A stretch of DNA of 63,235 nt from Pseudoalteromonas luteoviolacea. Its GTDB lineage: Bacteria > Pseudomonadota > Gammaproteobacteria > Enterobacterales > Alteromonadaceae. Location of the stretch: NCBI RefSeq assembly GCF_018100925.1, contig NZ_JAGJEH010000021.1, positions 1 to 63,235 of the forward strand, in the 5' to 3' direction. Both the position numbers and the translations under genes were made by a program. Numbering within the stretch: the stretch's first letter is position 1; each line of letters starts with the position of its first letter. The notes beneath the pieces are model-generated. The model was not told the origin of the DNA, did not search any database, and saw only the letters and a program-made list of their open reading frames with translations. Positions 8,647 through 17,481 of the stretch are shown in pieces.

Positions 8647-9438
8647 TTGCAAACCTACTTAGAGCCTTGTATCGAGTTGGCGCAGTTAGCGGGTAAAGCC
8701 ATTATGGCAATTTATCAACGAGATGATATTGGCCAACAAGAAAAATCTGATCATACACCGGTAACTGCAGCGGACTTGGCCGCCAATGAAGTATTGCTTA
8801 ATGGGTTGCAGGCATTAGCACCAGAGATCCCGGTAATGTCAGAAGAGACTCCAATCCCCCCTCTTGAACAGCGACAAAGTTGGCAGCGCTACTGGTTGTT
8901 GGATCCTATGGACGGAACTGGGGAGTTCATTCTAGAAAGCGGTGATTTTGCTGTTAATATTGCATTAATTGAAGATAATCAACCGGTGTTAGGGGTGATC
9001 CATTGGCCTGCCAAAAACGTCACCTATTTTGCAACTAAAGGCGGCGGTGCATTCAAACGTGATAAGCAGCAAGATGAACAGATCTTTGTATCACCGCCTG
9101 ACACTTTGACACTCGCGGTGAGCCGAAGACAAAAAATCGAAGCGGTGAGCCAATATTTGAATAGCCAATTCGATACAATCGCGCTAGGCTCCTGTTCTCT
9201 TAAGGCATGTATTATTGCTGAAGGGAAAGCTGATTGCTTTTTACGAGTTGGACCTACCGGTGAGTGGGATACTGGCGCATCGCAAGTCATTGTCGAAGAA
9301 GCGGGCGGCTGCATTACCGATGCACAATTTAATCCACTCACTTACAACCAGCGTGAAACAACTGAAAACCCAGATTTTATTGTTATGGGTCACCCAGATT
9401 GGCAATTTCAAAAGTTGATAAGCCCTCATCAGAGGTAA
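8647..9438 (+). CDS. cysQ: 3'(2'),5'-bisphosphate nucleotidase CysQ
   Basis: The 263-residue inositol-monophosphatase-family enzyme removes the 3'-phosphate of PAP (adenosine 3',5'-bisphosphate) formed during sulfate assimilation. Metal-binding motifs are visible: SEE at 65-67, DPMDGT at 86-91, and WDTGAS near the C-terminus. The start is TTG at 8647, supported by a strong AAGGAGG at 8635-8641 that overlaps the end of nudE; no better ATG exists. It is translationally coupled to nudE. Confidence 0.9.
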   Translation: MQTYLEPCIELAQLAGKAIMAIYQRDDIGQQEKSDHTPVTAADLAANEVLLNGLQALAPEIPVMSEETPIPPLEQRQSWQRYWLLDPMDGTGEFILESGDFAVNIALIEDNQPVLGVIHWPAKNVTYFATKGGGAFKRDKQQDEQIFVSPPDTLTLAVSRRQKIEAVSQYLNSQFDTIALGSCSLKACIIAEGKADCFLRVGPTGEWDTGASQVIVEEAGGCITDAQFNPLTYNQRETTENPDFIVMGHPDWQFQKLISPHQR

Positions 9439-9453
9439 TTTTACCCGATCAGA

Positions 9454-9481
9454 AGGCGTATTTGATTGATAGAATACGCCT
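9454..9481 (+). terminator. Hairpin after cysQ
   Basis: AGGCGTATT (9454-9462) pairs perfectly with AATACGCCT (9473-9481), loop 10 nt, 15 bp after the cysQ stop. There is no clear U-run after the stem, so Rho-independent termination may be weak. Confidence 0.5.
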
Positions 9482-9581
9482 GCAATGAATCTATTTGGAC
9501 CTTCAAAAGTAGGTCTATCTCTTAAAATAAGCGTTGTTGATGTATTTTTGTTCGTTTAAACAATTATTTTATGTCAAATCC

Positions 9582-9609
9582 TTGCAATAAAAATAAATTT
9601 AGATATTAT
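9582..9609 (+). promoter_or_regulatory. Sigma-70 promoter for initiator tRNA cluster
   Basis: TTGCAA at 9582-9587 and TATTAT at 9604-9609 are 16 bp apart, followed by a GC-containing discriminator (AGCGACC). An A/T-rich stretch lies upstream. It is placed about 70 bp before the first tRNA gene and would transcribe all three. Confidence 0.6.
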
Positions 9610-9677
9610 AGCGACCTCTTTAAGGGAGAGCTGCAAAGCACACTTCTTAAAGCGCATCTAAATTAGATGCATACAGG

Positions 9678-9754
<77 letters not shown>

Positions 9755-9797
9755 CTTCTCAGTTAAGAGAGAAGTAAAACAAACTTAACAATACAGG

Positions 9798-9874
<77 letters not shown>

Positions 9875-9918
9875 ACTTCTTAGTTAAGAGAGAAGCAAAA
9901 CAAACTTAACAATACAGG

Positions 9919-9995
<77 letters not shown>

Positions 9996-10130
9996 ATCCC
10001 TGTATTTAAAATTTTCAAACTCTGAACTTCCTGAACATAAAATTTCCTGACTCTTCACTTAGCTTGTCATTTTTATTCGTTTACTTAATTGTGTTGTTGG
10101 CAGCGCTCATTTTCTGTGGCTTTTAGATCA

Positions 10131-10157
10131 AAATAGCGCACCAAAAGTGCGCTATTT
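10131..10157 (-). terminator. Terminator for first Cys-rich peptide gene
   Basis: AAATAGCGCAC (10131-10141) and GTGCGCTATTT (10147-10157) form a perfect 11-bp stem with a 5-nt loop. It lies 13 bp beyond the stop of the minus-strand peptide gene. The terminal stem nucleotides plus the next base give AUUUU on the minus strand. It could also stop the plus-strand tRNA transcript. Confidence 0.65.
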
Positions 10158-10170
10158 AATGTGTTTGCAA

Positions 10171-10338
10171 CTAACAGCGACAAGACGAACGATTGCCAAG
10201 ACAACTGTGCGCCATCGAAACTTGGCAGCAGACCGTATTGGCTGTTCTTGCACCTGCAACATTTGGTGTGTGTTCTGACTCTAGTACGTTTTCGTGAGTC
10301 AGTGTTTTAAGCTTCTTTTTTTCAATTTTAAGTTTCAT
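10171..10338 (-). CDS. Cys-rich RiPP-precursor-like peptide, paralogue 1
   Basis: The 55-residue peptide starts MKLKIEKKKLKTL, a basic amphipathic leader, followed by a region with TPNVAGA and a Cys-rich tail (CC at 37-38, C46, C53, C55) that ends SCRC. The start is ATG 10338, with AAGGA 8 nt upstream in the context AAGGAAAATTTA. The second peptide at 10692-10901 shares leader, TPxVAG and the terminal SCRC. The plan of conserved leader, Gly-Ala/Gly-Gly boundary and variable Cys/Ser/Thr core is that of ribosomally made, modified peptides (class I lanthipeptide-like). No modification enzyme is next to it. Expression and modification are inference. Confidence 0.7.
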   Translation of the reverse strand: MKLKIEKKKLKTLTHENVLESEHTPNVAGARTANTVCCQVSMAHSCLGNRSSCRC

Positions 10339-10650
10339 TAAATTTTCCTTTTTAATAGTTGATAAGTTGAAGTAGCACGCTAAGTGGCAACTTCAAAAAT
10401 TAAGATAGTACATTTTTTAAAACCAATTAACTTTTTTTTATGTTTCTGCATTTTTTGTCTGAACGCTTTAACGTGTTTTGAAAAAGGCGTATCTAGATTA
10501 ATAATCGTGGTTTATGAATAGTGTGATGGGCGCTATATTAAAGTGCTATTGTTGCTCTGATTCAACAATGAGTATTAGTATTAATTTCTGGTTATATAGT
10601 TGGTCAATATATCGAGCTTAAAATAAGTGCATTTCTATATGGTGTTAAAT

Positions 10651-10676
10651 AGCGCGAGCCTAAAAAGGCTTGCGCT
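10651..10676 (-). terminator. Terminator for second Cys-rich peptide gene
   Basis: AGCGCGAGCC (10651-10660) pairs with GGCTTGCGCT (10667-10676) with one G-U wobble and a 6-nt loop (TAAAAA on plus). It lies 15 bp beyond the peptide stop on the minus strand, matching the arrangement seen after the first peptide gene. Confidence 0.65.
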
Positions 10677-10691
10677 CACTTAGTGTTACAG

Positions 10692-10901
10692 TTAGCAGCG
10701 GCAAGAAAAGCCACCAATACAACTGGCTTCTTTAGATGCGTGGCAGCATAAAGAAAGGTTGGTTGCACAACTATTTGTTACATTGCAACCATAGCCTTCT
10801 TGAGACACCCCACCACCTGCTACTTGTGGTGTTTGTTCCTTCATAATACCTTTGTCACTAGATAGTGATTTGAGTTTCTTTTTTTGTATTTTTAGTTTCA
10901 T
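10692..10901 (-). CDS. Cys-rich RiPP-precursor-like peptide, paralogue 2
   Basis: The 69-residue peptide starts MKLKIQKKKLKSL, has TPQVAGG near residue 25-31, then a core with eight Cys: C39, C45, a CC pair near 52-53, one near 61, and SCRC at the very end. Relative to paralogue 1 the leader is nearly identical while the core is longer and divergent. The upstream context AAGGAAATTTAAATG also matches. The VAGG boundary resembles a double-glycine cleavage site for a C39-type peptidase transporter. No synthetase or transporter is adjacent; a trans-acting one elsewhere would be needed. The function is unproven. Confidence 0.75.
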   Translation of the reverse strand: MKLKIQKKKLKSLSSDKGIMKEQTPQVAGGGVSQEGYGCNVTNSCATNLSLCCHASKEASCIGGFSCRC

Positions 10902-11458
10902 TTAAATTTCCTTTTATACTTGAGATTTTTTGCACGTATTGAAAGCTGATTGGTTTCTTTAACATGCAAATTTAATATAGGATAAATATAAAATAAAAAA
11001 AACACGCTGGCTTGAACAATGAAAAGTTTAATAGAGAAGGTATGCTGAGGTAGGAAAAATGACAGTTAGACTTACCATGTTTTCTGACCTCTAACGAAGG
11101 ATATTAAGGTTTAGCTACAAACTTCACTGTCGGGTGTCATATTTTGATTTACTTTTTTCATAGCGCCTCTTCGCTTATTTGTTCTCTCTAAACGAAAATT
11201 GAAAAGCACAGTTTTGGAACAGTGCACAGGCTTATGCAAGCAAAGGGCAAATTAATTCAATGAGAGTAATAGGTGGCTATGCAAGGGGTATGTACTAGGA
11301 AGAAGTGTTGGTGCAGAAGATTGCTTTGCCCCAACACTAAAATGCTCGCTTTAGTTTCAAACAGCGCACGACTCACCGCTTGAAACTGGACCATCGCTAA
11401 AATAAATACGCGAGTGCGCCCTTTGACTTTTTAGGCTCAATACACACACGCTCAAAGA
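10902..11458. other. Intergenic region, 557 bp
   Basis: I see no convincing gene here. It contains the ribosome site and presumed promoter of the second peptide gene (minus strand), an 8-bp inverted repeat AGTGTTGG/CCAACACT (11304-11311 and 11331-11338), and a looser one, AGTTTCAA/TTGAAACT (11353-11360 and 11380-11387). The two hairpins lie downstream of the large secreted-protein gene on the minus strand and may help end its transcript. Confidence 0.5.
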
Positions 11459-14098
11459 TTAATTAAATCTCGGTAGGGCAGGACGACATCTTCGTCTTGC
11501 CCCCAATATCAACAATGTAAATAAGCTAAACAAAGTGAAACTACCGCCGCCGCTGTCTGAGTTATCAGACTGCGTTAAAGCTGCTTTTTCAATGGTATTT
11601 ACGTTGACGGTTTTTGATACCTTAGCACCAGTCTCATCAGTGACCGTGACCACAAATTTATCTGCACCTGAGCTCCCTGCATTCGCTGTATAGGTCAGTA
11701 CGCCTTGCTCATCAACTGTCGCTGTGCCTCTTGCTGCTTGTTCAGTGACTTCGAATTTTAGCTTACCCCCATCAATATTAATGACATCAAGGGTAGATGA
11801 TTGGCTTGCGCCGCTGACTACAGACATGTTTAAAACATCACTGTGAAAAGATGGTGCATCGTGCATTGGTAATATATTGACGGTCATATTGAAATAACTT
11901 GCACTGCCATGTGTATCTTGGATCAATAGTCTCACGCTATCAGTACCATTTTGGTTTGCTGCGCCTTCATACAATAACGTGTTGTTGTCTTGAATTGAAA
12001 CACTGCCCTTTTTTGGTTCAACTGCAATACTGATCGTTACCTTATCGCTTTCAGCATCAATAGGAGAGAGTGCGACTGTGGTTTGCCCATCTTCCTCTAA
12101 TTCGATTTGTAGGTCTTTTTGAGTTGGCGCATAGTTTAGATTGACTCTATTAATACGACCAGCGCTGCTGCTTGCGACTGTGTAAATCTCTTTGCCAAAG
12201 CCATTCCCGACTCCATTTGTCGTAATTTGACTATTTTCGTCTATTTGAATCGGCTTTTCAGGGTTTGATATGTCAAACAAGAGACCTTTATCATCAAAAA
12301 TTGCGATCAATAAATCATCATATACATAAGAAAAAGCATTTCTTGTATCAGTGTTGATGGAGACGCTGCTCTTCCTAACAGGTTTATTTGGTTTGCTTAT
12401 ATCAAAGATGAGTAGCTCTTCAGAACCAAATGCATATAGGATATTTCCAGTTACCACAACCTCTCCAGCATAGAAGTCTTGGTGTTCAATACGACTTAGT
12501 TCCGTTACTTTTGATAAATCGGACATGTCATAAATAATAATTTCTGATGAGCCTTTAGACACAAAGAGCAAATTATTCGCCACTGCCATATGGCCATATC
12601 TGAAACCTGAATCTATTTGCGATAAGATATTTTTGTCTGCGTCAATAAAGCTTAATGTTGTGAAAGCTTTAGCAACAAAACCATTATCTGTTTTCACTAT
12701 GCGGCCATCTGTTCCAGTGCTGCCTAAAGTTCCATGATTTATACCGACATCAAGGTGTTTCTTTAAGTCCTCGGCTAGGTGAGACTCCAGACTCGACCCC
12801 GAGTTAATAATGATTTCATCATCAACCCATTCAACACCTTGAATATTATTGACCGTGTGATACGTTGACTCTAATGTTGCTGGTTTTGATGCATCTGTTT
12901 GCCAAAAGTGCAAATTGCTCTGAAAAGCAGAAACAGCAAGCTCGTTTTCGTGTATTGCGATATCGCTCACGTCACCTGATTGGTTAAAGGTATGCAGGCT
13001 TGTCAAAGTACCATCACCGCTCAGATTAACAGCCTCAATACCCATAGAATCTTTAGTTACAAGCAATGTTTCACCGACCAAGGTTGCATCTTCTAAAAAG
13101 CCTTTTGTATATAGTTGAGATTTCAACAGCGCGGATTCATTATTTTGAATATCATAAACATCAATCGAGCCAAATGTGCCAATTGCTAAGAGTTGGTTAC
13201 CTTTGACCTCAAAAGTGTTATACCAAGTGTTATCTGTACTTTCATAGATGATCTTTAACGTATCTCCCTCAATACGTGCCACTTGAAAACCCCAATAGTG
13301 ATAAGATAAGAACCACAAATCACCGGACACTTGAGAGCTATGATACGCTGATTTTGCGTTAGCTAATTTTAATTCAACGACTTGTCCAAAAGCGCCATTG
13401 TCAGCAAGCGGTAACTGGTATAAACCTGCGCCTATTTCATCTTGATTACTGGTTAGGTACAAAGATTGATTGTCGTAAGAAACGCTAAATTTATCATTGT
13501 AACGAGGCTCATTTGGACTTATACCAAACTCTAAGCTTTCTTTTTGTTCTAACTTACCACTCTCATCGAGTAGTACGTGCGTTACGATAAGGTTATCTAG
13601 CGTACCTATTAAATATAAATTGTTGTTGTGACCAGCGACCAGCTCTCCCGCAGAAAAATGTTTGCTGACATGTAACTCATCTAAGATATTTAAGCGACCG
13701 TCTACAATTGATGCTGAAAAAACATGATGCCCATAAGAACTGTAAGCGAGAATTACCCAGTGTCCATTGTGGTTTTCAATACTGATTACTTGTATTGGCT
13801 TGTCAACGTTTTGCTTACTGGTTAGTTTAGTTTGGCTGAGCAGCTCAAAGCCGTTGTCACCATATTTTAAAATATCAAGATTAGCACTTAACCAAGACGA
13901 ACCAGATTCAACTTTTCCCGATACTAAAATACTCCCGTTGTGATAAGCCAATTTACTATAGGGATCAGAGCCAAATGATTCTTTAAGTACCAGAGAAACA
14001 GGTTTCTCAAGCGCATAAGAGTTGAACACTGCAAAAAACAGCATAGATATAGTTATAAACTTTTTTGTTAAAGCGGAAATCAGATTGGACATCTGCAT
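11459..14098 (-). CDS. Secreted beta-propeller/Ig-like protein with GlyGly-CTERM tail
   Basis: The 879-residue protein begins with a signal peptide (residues 1-29, ending NSYA). The middle is built of beta-propeller-type repeats, including LVIVD-like 'xxIxDISKPNKPVxxSS' and 'xxFDISNPEKPIQI' units around residues 550-615. Two Ig-like/cadherin-like modules with 'VTDETGA' and 'LIQDTHG' follow (about 675-845). The tail SGGGS, then a hydrophobic helix, then ARRRCR is a GlyGly-CTERM signal, recognised by rhombosortase for surface processing. AAAGGA precedes ATG 14098. The binding target and rhombosortase are not in the window. Confidence 0.75.
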   Translation of the reverse strand: MQMSNLISALTKKFITISMLFFAVFNSYALEKPVSLVLKESFGSDPYSKLAYHNGSILVSGKVESGSSWLSANLDILKYGDNGFELLSQTKLTSKQNVDKPIQVISIENHNGHWVILAYSSYGHHVFSASIVDGRLNILDELHVSKHFSAGELVAGHNNNLYLIGTLDNLIVTHVLLDESGKLEQKESLEFGISPNEPRYNDKFSVSYDNQSLYLTSNQDEIGAGLYQLPLADNGAFGQVVELKLANAKSAYHSSQVSGDLWFLSYHYWGFQVARIEGDTLKIIYESTDNTWYNTFEVKGNQLLAIGTFGSIDVYDIQNNESALLKSQLYTKGFLEDATLVGETLLVTKDSMGIEAVNLSGDGTLTSLHTFNQSGDVSDIAIHENELAVSAFQSNLHFWQTDASKPATLESTYHTVNNIQGVEWVDDEIIINSGSSLESHLAEDLKKHLDVGINHGTLGSTGTDGRIVKTDNGFVAKAFTTLSFIDADKNILSQIDSGFRYGHMAVANNLLFVSKGSSEIIIYDMSDLSKVTELSRIEHQDFYAGEVVVTGNILYAFGSEELLIFDISKPNKPVRKSSVSINTDTRNAFSYVYDDLLIAIFDDKGLLFDISNPEKPIQIDENSQITTNGVGNGFGKEIYTVASSSAGRINRVNLNYAPTQKDLQIELEEDGQTTVALSPIDAESDKVTISIAVEPKKGSVSIQDNNTLLYEGAANQNGTDSVRLLIQDTHGSASYFNMTVNILPMHDAPSFHSDVLNMSVVSGASQSSTLDVINIDGGKLKFEVTEQAARGTATVDEQGVLTYTANAGSSGADKFVVTVTDETGAKVSKTVNVNTIEKAALTQSDNSDSGGGSFTLFSLFTLLILGARRRCRPALPRFN

Positions 14099-14505
14099 AC
14101 TACTTCCTTTGATTGTTGTATGAAGAGATATAATTACATCACCGCAAGCGGGTTAACTTTTGCGCTACATGTGTGCGTGCATAATAACTTAAATTAGGTA
14201 TTTGTAAATAAATTAAAATGTGGTTATACATGTTTTTGGAATTAACAAGTGATGATATAAGAAGTGACTTCGTATAAAGTATCTTTTTCTGATTGAATTA
14301 AATATTCAAATTACATTTCAAAAATAAAAGGCACACACGTCTGATGTGCAGCGTAAACCTTATGGCTAAAATAGTAATTCTATCTGTGCTTTCTCAATTA
14401 TACGTTACCACAGGGAACGTAATATCATATTGTGTTGATATGCAAGTTGGAGAATTAATTTATTGAAAGGAAGTCAGGTAGACTGATCAGCCCACCTGAT
14501 TTAAG
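14099..14505. other. Intergenic region, 407 bp
   Basis: This A/T-rich spacer holds the presumed promoter of the large secreted-protein gene. Near its left edge relative to the dipeptidase gene, TCAGGT (14474-14479) and ACCTGA (14494-14499) can pair and may form a weak terminator for the dipeptidase transcript. No gene is supported. Confidence 0.5.
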
Positions 14506-15690
14506 TTAAAATTTCGCAGCGAATGCTTCAGCTTGCTTCCAAACTCTCAGCGTATTGCCACCGAGGATCAATTTAATATCGTTATCGCTGTAGCCGCGAT
14601 CTAAAAGGCCTTGTACTAGATTTGGATAGGTAGATACATCTTTTAACCCGACCGGAAGAGAGTCCCCCACACCATCGTAATCAGAGCCAATACCGACATG
14701 TTCAATACCAATCAATTTTACTACGTGATCAATATGGTCCAACACCTGATCTAAAGAGGCGAATGGATAAGGGTTACGTGCGAGAAATGCCGCGCGGAAG
14801 TCGGTCTTGGTCGCCCCACGACTGGTTGCTTCTTGCTCTTCTTTAGTGCGTTTATCGGACCAAGTTCGCGATGCAGAGGTGACAAAGCTAGATCCAAAGT
14901 TTATCTGGATCACACCACCATTCTTCTTCAGCGCCAATAACATCTCGTCATCCATATTGCGCTCAAATCCTGGAGTATACTTTCGGAGCGAGGAATGTGA
15001 GGCGATCACGGGTACTTTTGAGACATCCATTACTTGATAAAAGGCCTTATCTGAAATATGCGAGACATCGATCAGCATACCAATCTTATTCATTTCAACG
15101 ACGAGCTTTTTACCAAATGGGCTTAACCCTTTCCATTTGCGGCGCAAATCATACGAAGAGTCAGAAATATGGTTGCTTTGCGAATGGGCTAAGGTGATAT
15201 AGCGCACACCGCGGTCAAAAAAGTGCTGTAGATTTTTTAGATCCCCTTCAATGGGAGAACCGTTTTCCATACCCATGGCAATCGACATCAACCCTTTATT
15301 GAACTGCGTTTCGATGTCTTTGGTATTGTGTGCAATTGCAAACTTATGTGGTGCGCGATGTACCAGAGCTTCCATACCGTCAATGAGCTGATTTGCTAAC
15401 TGGTAACTTTTGCCCTTGCCTTCAAACTCTAAACTAGCAGGTATATAAATTGACATAAAAGGCGCGTTAAGTCCGCCCTGCATTGCTCGAGGGTAGTCGA
15501 AATCGCCCCCTTGTGTTGCTTTTGAAACATCATCCCATTTCATATTGATACGATAGGGGACGTCAATATGGGTATCAATAAGTAAGTTTTCTTGAGCCAA
15601 ACGAATGGCACGGTCGGATGCGGTGTATTCTTTTGCCTGGGCAGTGGAGATGGCCAGTGTCAGAACACAAAGAGCTGAGCTTAACTTCAT
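14506..15690 (-). CDS. Exported dipeptidase (peptidase family M19)
   Basis: The 394-residue protein has a signal peptide (1-19, ending TAQA) and the membrane-dipeptidase fold. Zinc-ligand motif H41-x-D43 (DTHID), the glutamate of the GMENG segment, a later DVSHISD and ASHSS, and GSDYDGVGD are all present. Family M19 enzymes cleave dipeptides, often with D-residues, in the periplasm or at the surface. Start ATG 15690 follows a typical signal peptide. It is a single gene with neighbours on the same strand but wide spacing. Confidence 0.88.
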   Translation of the reverse strand: MKLSSALCVLTLAISTAQAKEYTASDRAIRLAQENLLIDTHIDVPYRINMKWDDVSKATQGGDFDYPRAMQGGLNAPFMSIYIPASLEFEGKGKSYQLANQLIDGMEALVHRAPHKFAIAHNTKDIETQFNKGLMSIAMGMENGSPIEGDLKNLQHFFDRGVRYITLAHSQSNHISDSSYDLRRKWKGLSPFGKKLVVEMNKIGMLIDVSHISDKAFYQVMDVSKVPVIASHSSLRKYTPGFERNMDDEMLLALKKNGGVIQINFGSSFVTSASRTWSDKRTKEEQEATSRGATKTDFRAAFLARNPYPFASLDQVLDHIDHVVKLIGIEHVGIGSDYDGVGDSLPVGLKDVSTYPNLVQGLLDRGYSDNDIKLILGGNTLRVWKQAEAFAAKF

Positions 15691-15778
15691 GTTTGCGCCT
15701 TTATTATGATTGTGAAGTTTGATTGTAACAACTAATTATAAAGGCTCAACATGTGGTGCTACATTAAGCGGAGAATAC

Positions 15779-16033
15779 TTAATAAATGGGCTCTGAAGTA
15801 TAGTCCTGGCTTTGCATAGCGTGAAACTCTGCTTTGCTGACAATATTGACTGATTCATGGAGCTCCGAAAATACAATCAGTGCATCACCACTTTGCAATT
15901 GGGCTTTGACTTGAGCAACTTTTTGCTCCGTTGAGATTTCACTGTCACCATAATCTGTGCCTTCACGTAACACATAGTGCTCGATCAAGCTGTTCAGCGT
16001 CTCAGTGGCAATTTGTTGATAAGGAATAAGCAT
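15779..16033 (-). CDS. yheU: YheU family protein (UPF0270)
   Basis: This 84-residue protein matches the YheU family by its start MLIPYQQIATETLNSLIEHYVLREGTDYG pattern (shown here in part) and by context. It has no known biochemical role. It follows yheT by 10 bp on the same strand, so they are cotranscribed, as in many gamma-proteobacteria. It is about 12 residues longer than the enterobacterial form. Confidence 0.85.
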   Translation of the reverse strand: MLIPYQQIATETLNSLIEHYVLREGTDYGDSEISTEQKVAQVKAQLQSGDALIVFSELHESVNIVSKAEFHAMQSQDYTSEPIY

Positions 16034-16043
16034 GGATGTATCG

Positions 16044-17024
16044 CTATTTTATTAATGAGTGGATGTAATCAGGCACGACTTTTTCCAGCCAATAGATTGG
16101 CTTAAATGGGTTTGCGCCAGAAATAAAGCCAACGTGACCGCCTTTAGAGGATACCGCAAGCTTCACTTGCTCACTGACTTGCTGGATCAGAGGGATAGCT
16201 TGTTTTGACAGCATGGGGTCATCTTCAGCGTGGATAAGTAGTGTCGGTGTTTCTATTAAACTTAAATACGGTTGTGCACTGGCCTGTGCATAATAGTCTT
16301 CAGCGCCTTTAAAGCCATGTAAAGGTGCGGTGACTCGATCGTCAAATTGCCAAAGGTCTTTAATTTGTGACAGCTCATGGGCAGTCATATTAATGGATGT
16401 GTGGATCTGGTCTAATTTACGTGAAAAAGAATGCTTCATTCTATCCAGTAGGTATTTTTGATACAGTTTGAAGCAGCTTTTTCGGATCACTTGGCAAGAG
16501 GATGACAAATGATAGGGAGCGGAGATCACCGCAGCGCCAGCTAAGCGGCTTGCATGGCCTTTTTCTCCAAGGTATTTTGCCAACACATTCCCACCTAATG
16601 AAAAGCCAACGGCAAACAGAGCCCGGCCGGGAAATCGCTTACTCAATGTTTGCAGTAAGAACCCTAAGTCTTGTGTTTCACCACTGTGGTATGCCCGTGG
16701 TTGTTTATTCACTTCTCTAGAGCAGTTACGAAAGTGCATCAGTACCGCATCTAACCCGGATTTGGTAAGGGCATGCAGCATCCCTTTTGCGTAAAAGCTG
16801 TTTATATTGCCTTCTAAACCATGCAGTACCACTACGAGAGGCGCCTGTTGATTGCCCTTTTTGGCCCAAGCAAGTTCTAAAAAGTCGTTGTCTGGCGTGG
16901 TGAGGTGCTCATAGCTGACATCCGCTTTTAATCTTGGTCGAAAAGCGCGTGGAAGAATAGTTTGCACATGACGGTTGCGCATCCACCAAGCGGGCTGAAA
17001 ATTTAAATCGAGCTGCTTTGACAT
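16044..17024 (-). CDS. yheT: YheT alpha/beta hydrolase
   Basis: This 326-residue alpha/beta-hydrolase belongs to the YheT (UPF0017/abhydrolase) group. The N-terminal 'PAWWMRNRHVQTILP' and 'HGLEGN' oxyanion region are characteristic. The nucleophile elbow reads GFSLGGN, and the late aspartate and histidine (DDPM, GGHVGF) complete the triad. Family members are predicted esterases; the natural substrate is unknown. It is upstream of yheU in the same direction. Start ATG 17024. Confidence 0.88.
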   Translation of the reverse strand: MSKQLDLNFQPAWWMRNRHVQTILPRAFRPRLKADVSYEHLTTPDNDFLELAWAKKGNQQAPLVVVLHGLEGNINSFYAKGMLHALTKSGLDAVLMHFRNCSREVNKQPRAYHSGETQDLGFLLQTLSKRFPGRALFAVGFSLGGNVLAKYLGEKGHASRLAGAAVISAPYHLSSSCQVIRKSCFKLYQKYLLDRMKHSFSRKLDQIHTSINMTAHELSQIKDLWQFDDRVTAPLHGFKGAEDYYAQASAQPYLSLIETPTLLIHAEDDPMLSKQAIPLIQQVSEQVKLAVSSKGGHVGFISGANPFKPIYWLEKVVPDYIHSLIK

Positions 17025-17120
17025 AGATAGGTGACGATCTCTTTGTGACGATTAACCCAAATAGTGTACCAAAGCTGCTACAAAATGAGTATGGACCGAA
17101 AGAATTTGTCTGTGTCGAAT

Positions 17121-17157
17121 AAAAAGCACCCGACCAGCGAAGCTGGTAAGGTGCTTT
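17121..17157 (-). terminator. Rho-independent terminator after small membrane gene
   Basis: AAAGCACC (17123-17130) with ACCAGC (17133-17138) pairs with GCTGGT (17142-17147) and GGTGCTTT (17150-17157). On the minus strand the stem is followed by TTTTTATT, so it ends the transcript of the 46-residue gene just upstream on that strand. Confidence 0.8.
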
Positions 17158-17221
17158 GTGCGTCGTGCTTAATTCTGAAACGGGAACTAAGTTTGCTTAA
17201 CTAGATCTGTGTGACTGTGTC

Positions 17222-17362
17222 TTACTCTGGTACTTCAGCCTCATTGACCTTTTTCACAAAGTAGTAGACGTAATAGATGCACAGCGCGATCACGATCCCG
17301 AGTATGCCAAAAGATAAATACAATACCGGGTCGGAAAAGAAGTCTCTAAAGAATACGTTCAT
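17222..17362 (-). CDS. Small single-pass membrane protein, unknown
   Basis: This 46-residue reading frame starts at ATG 17362 with GAGGAGA 8-9 nt upstream and ends at TAA 17222-17224. After a short aromatic N-terminus (NVFFRDFFSDP) one hydrophobic segment spans about residues 13-36, then a charged C-terminus (KKVNEAEVPE). It has its own terminator at 17121-17157. It sits between yheT and the TIGR02444 gene. I do not recognise the family with certainty. The good ribosome site, the terminator and the typical membrane plan support a real gene. Confidence 0.65.
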   Translation of the reverse strand: MNVFFRDFFSDPVLYLSFGILGIVIALCIYYVYYFVKKVNEAEVPE

Positions 17363-17481
17363 GGCTGTGTCTCCTCAATTTGTCGATGAGTTAATAGTAG
17401 AGGAGCACCTGAGCAATCGTTATGATCGAGATCAAGTTTATTATTTAGCCGATCAGCCCGAGTAACGGCACTTGATCTTGA

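Noticed and set aside
11304..11387. Two inverted repeats as a riboswitch or attenuator
   Set aside because: They lie downstream of a gene on the minus strand and show no conserved aptamer pattern; at most weak terminators.
17277..17465. 62-residue plus-strand frame opposite the small membrane gene
   Set aside because: It overlaps the better supported 46-residue minus-strand gene, has no ribosome site and no recognisable features.
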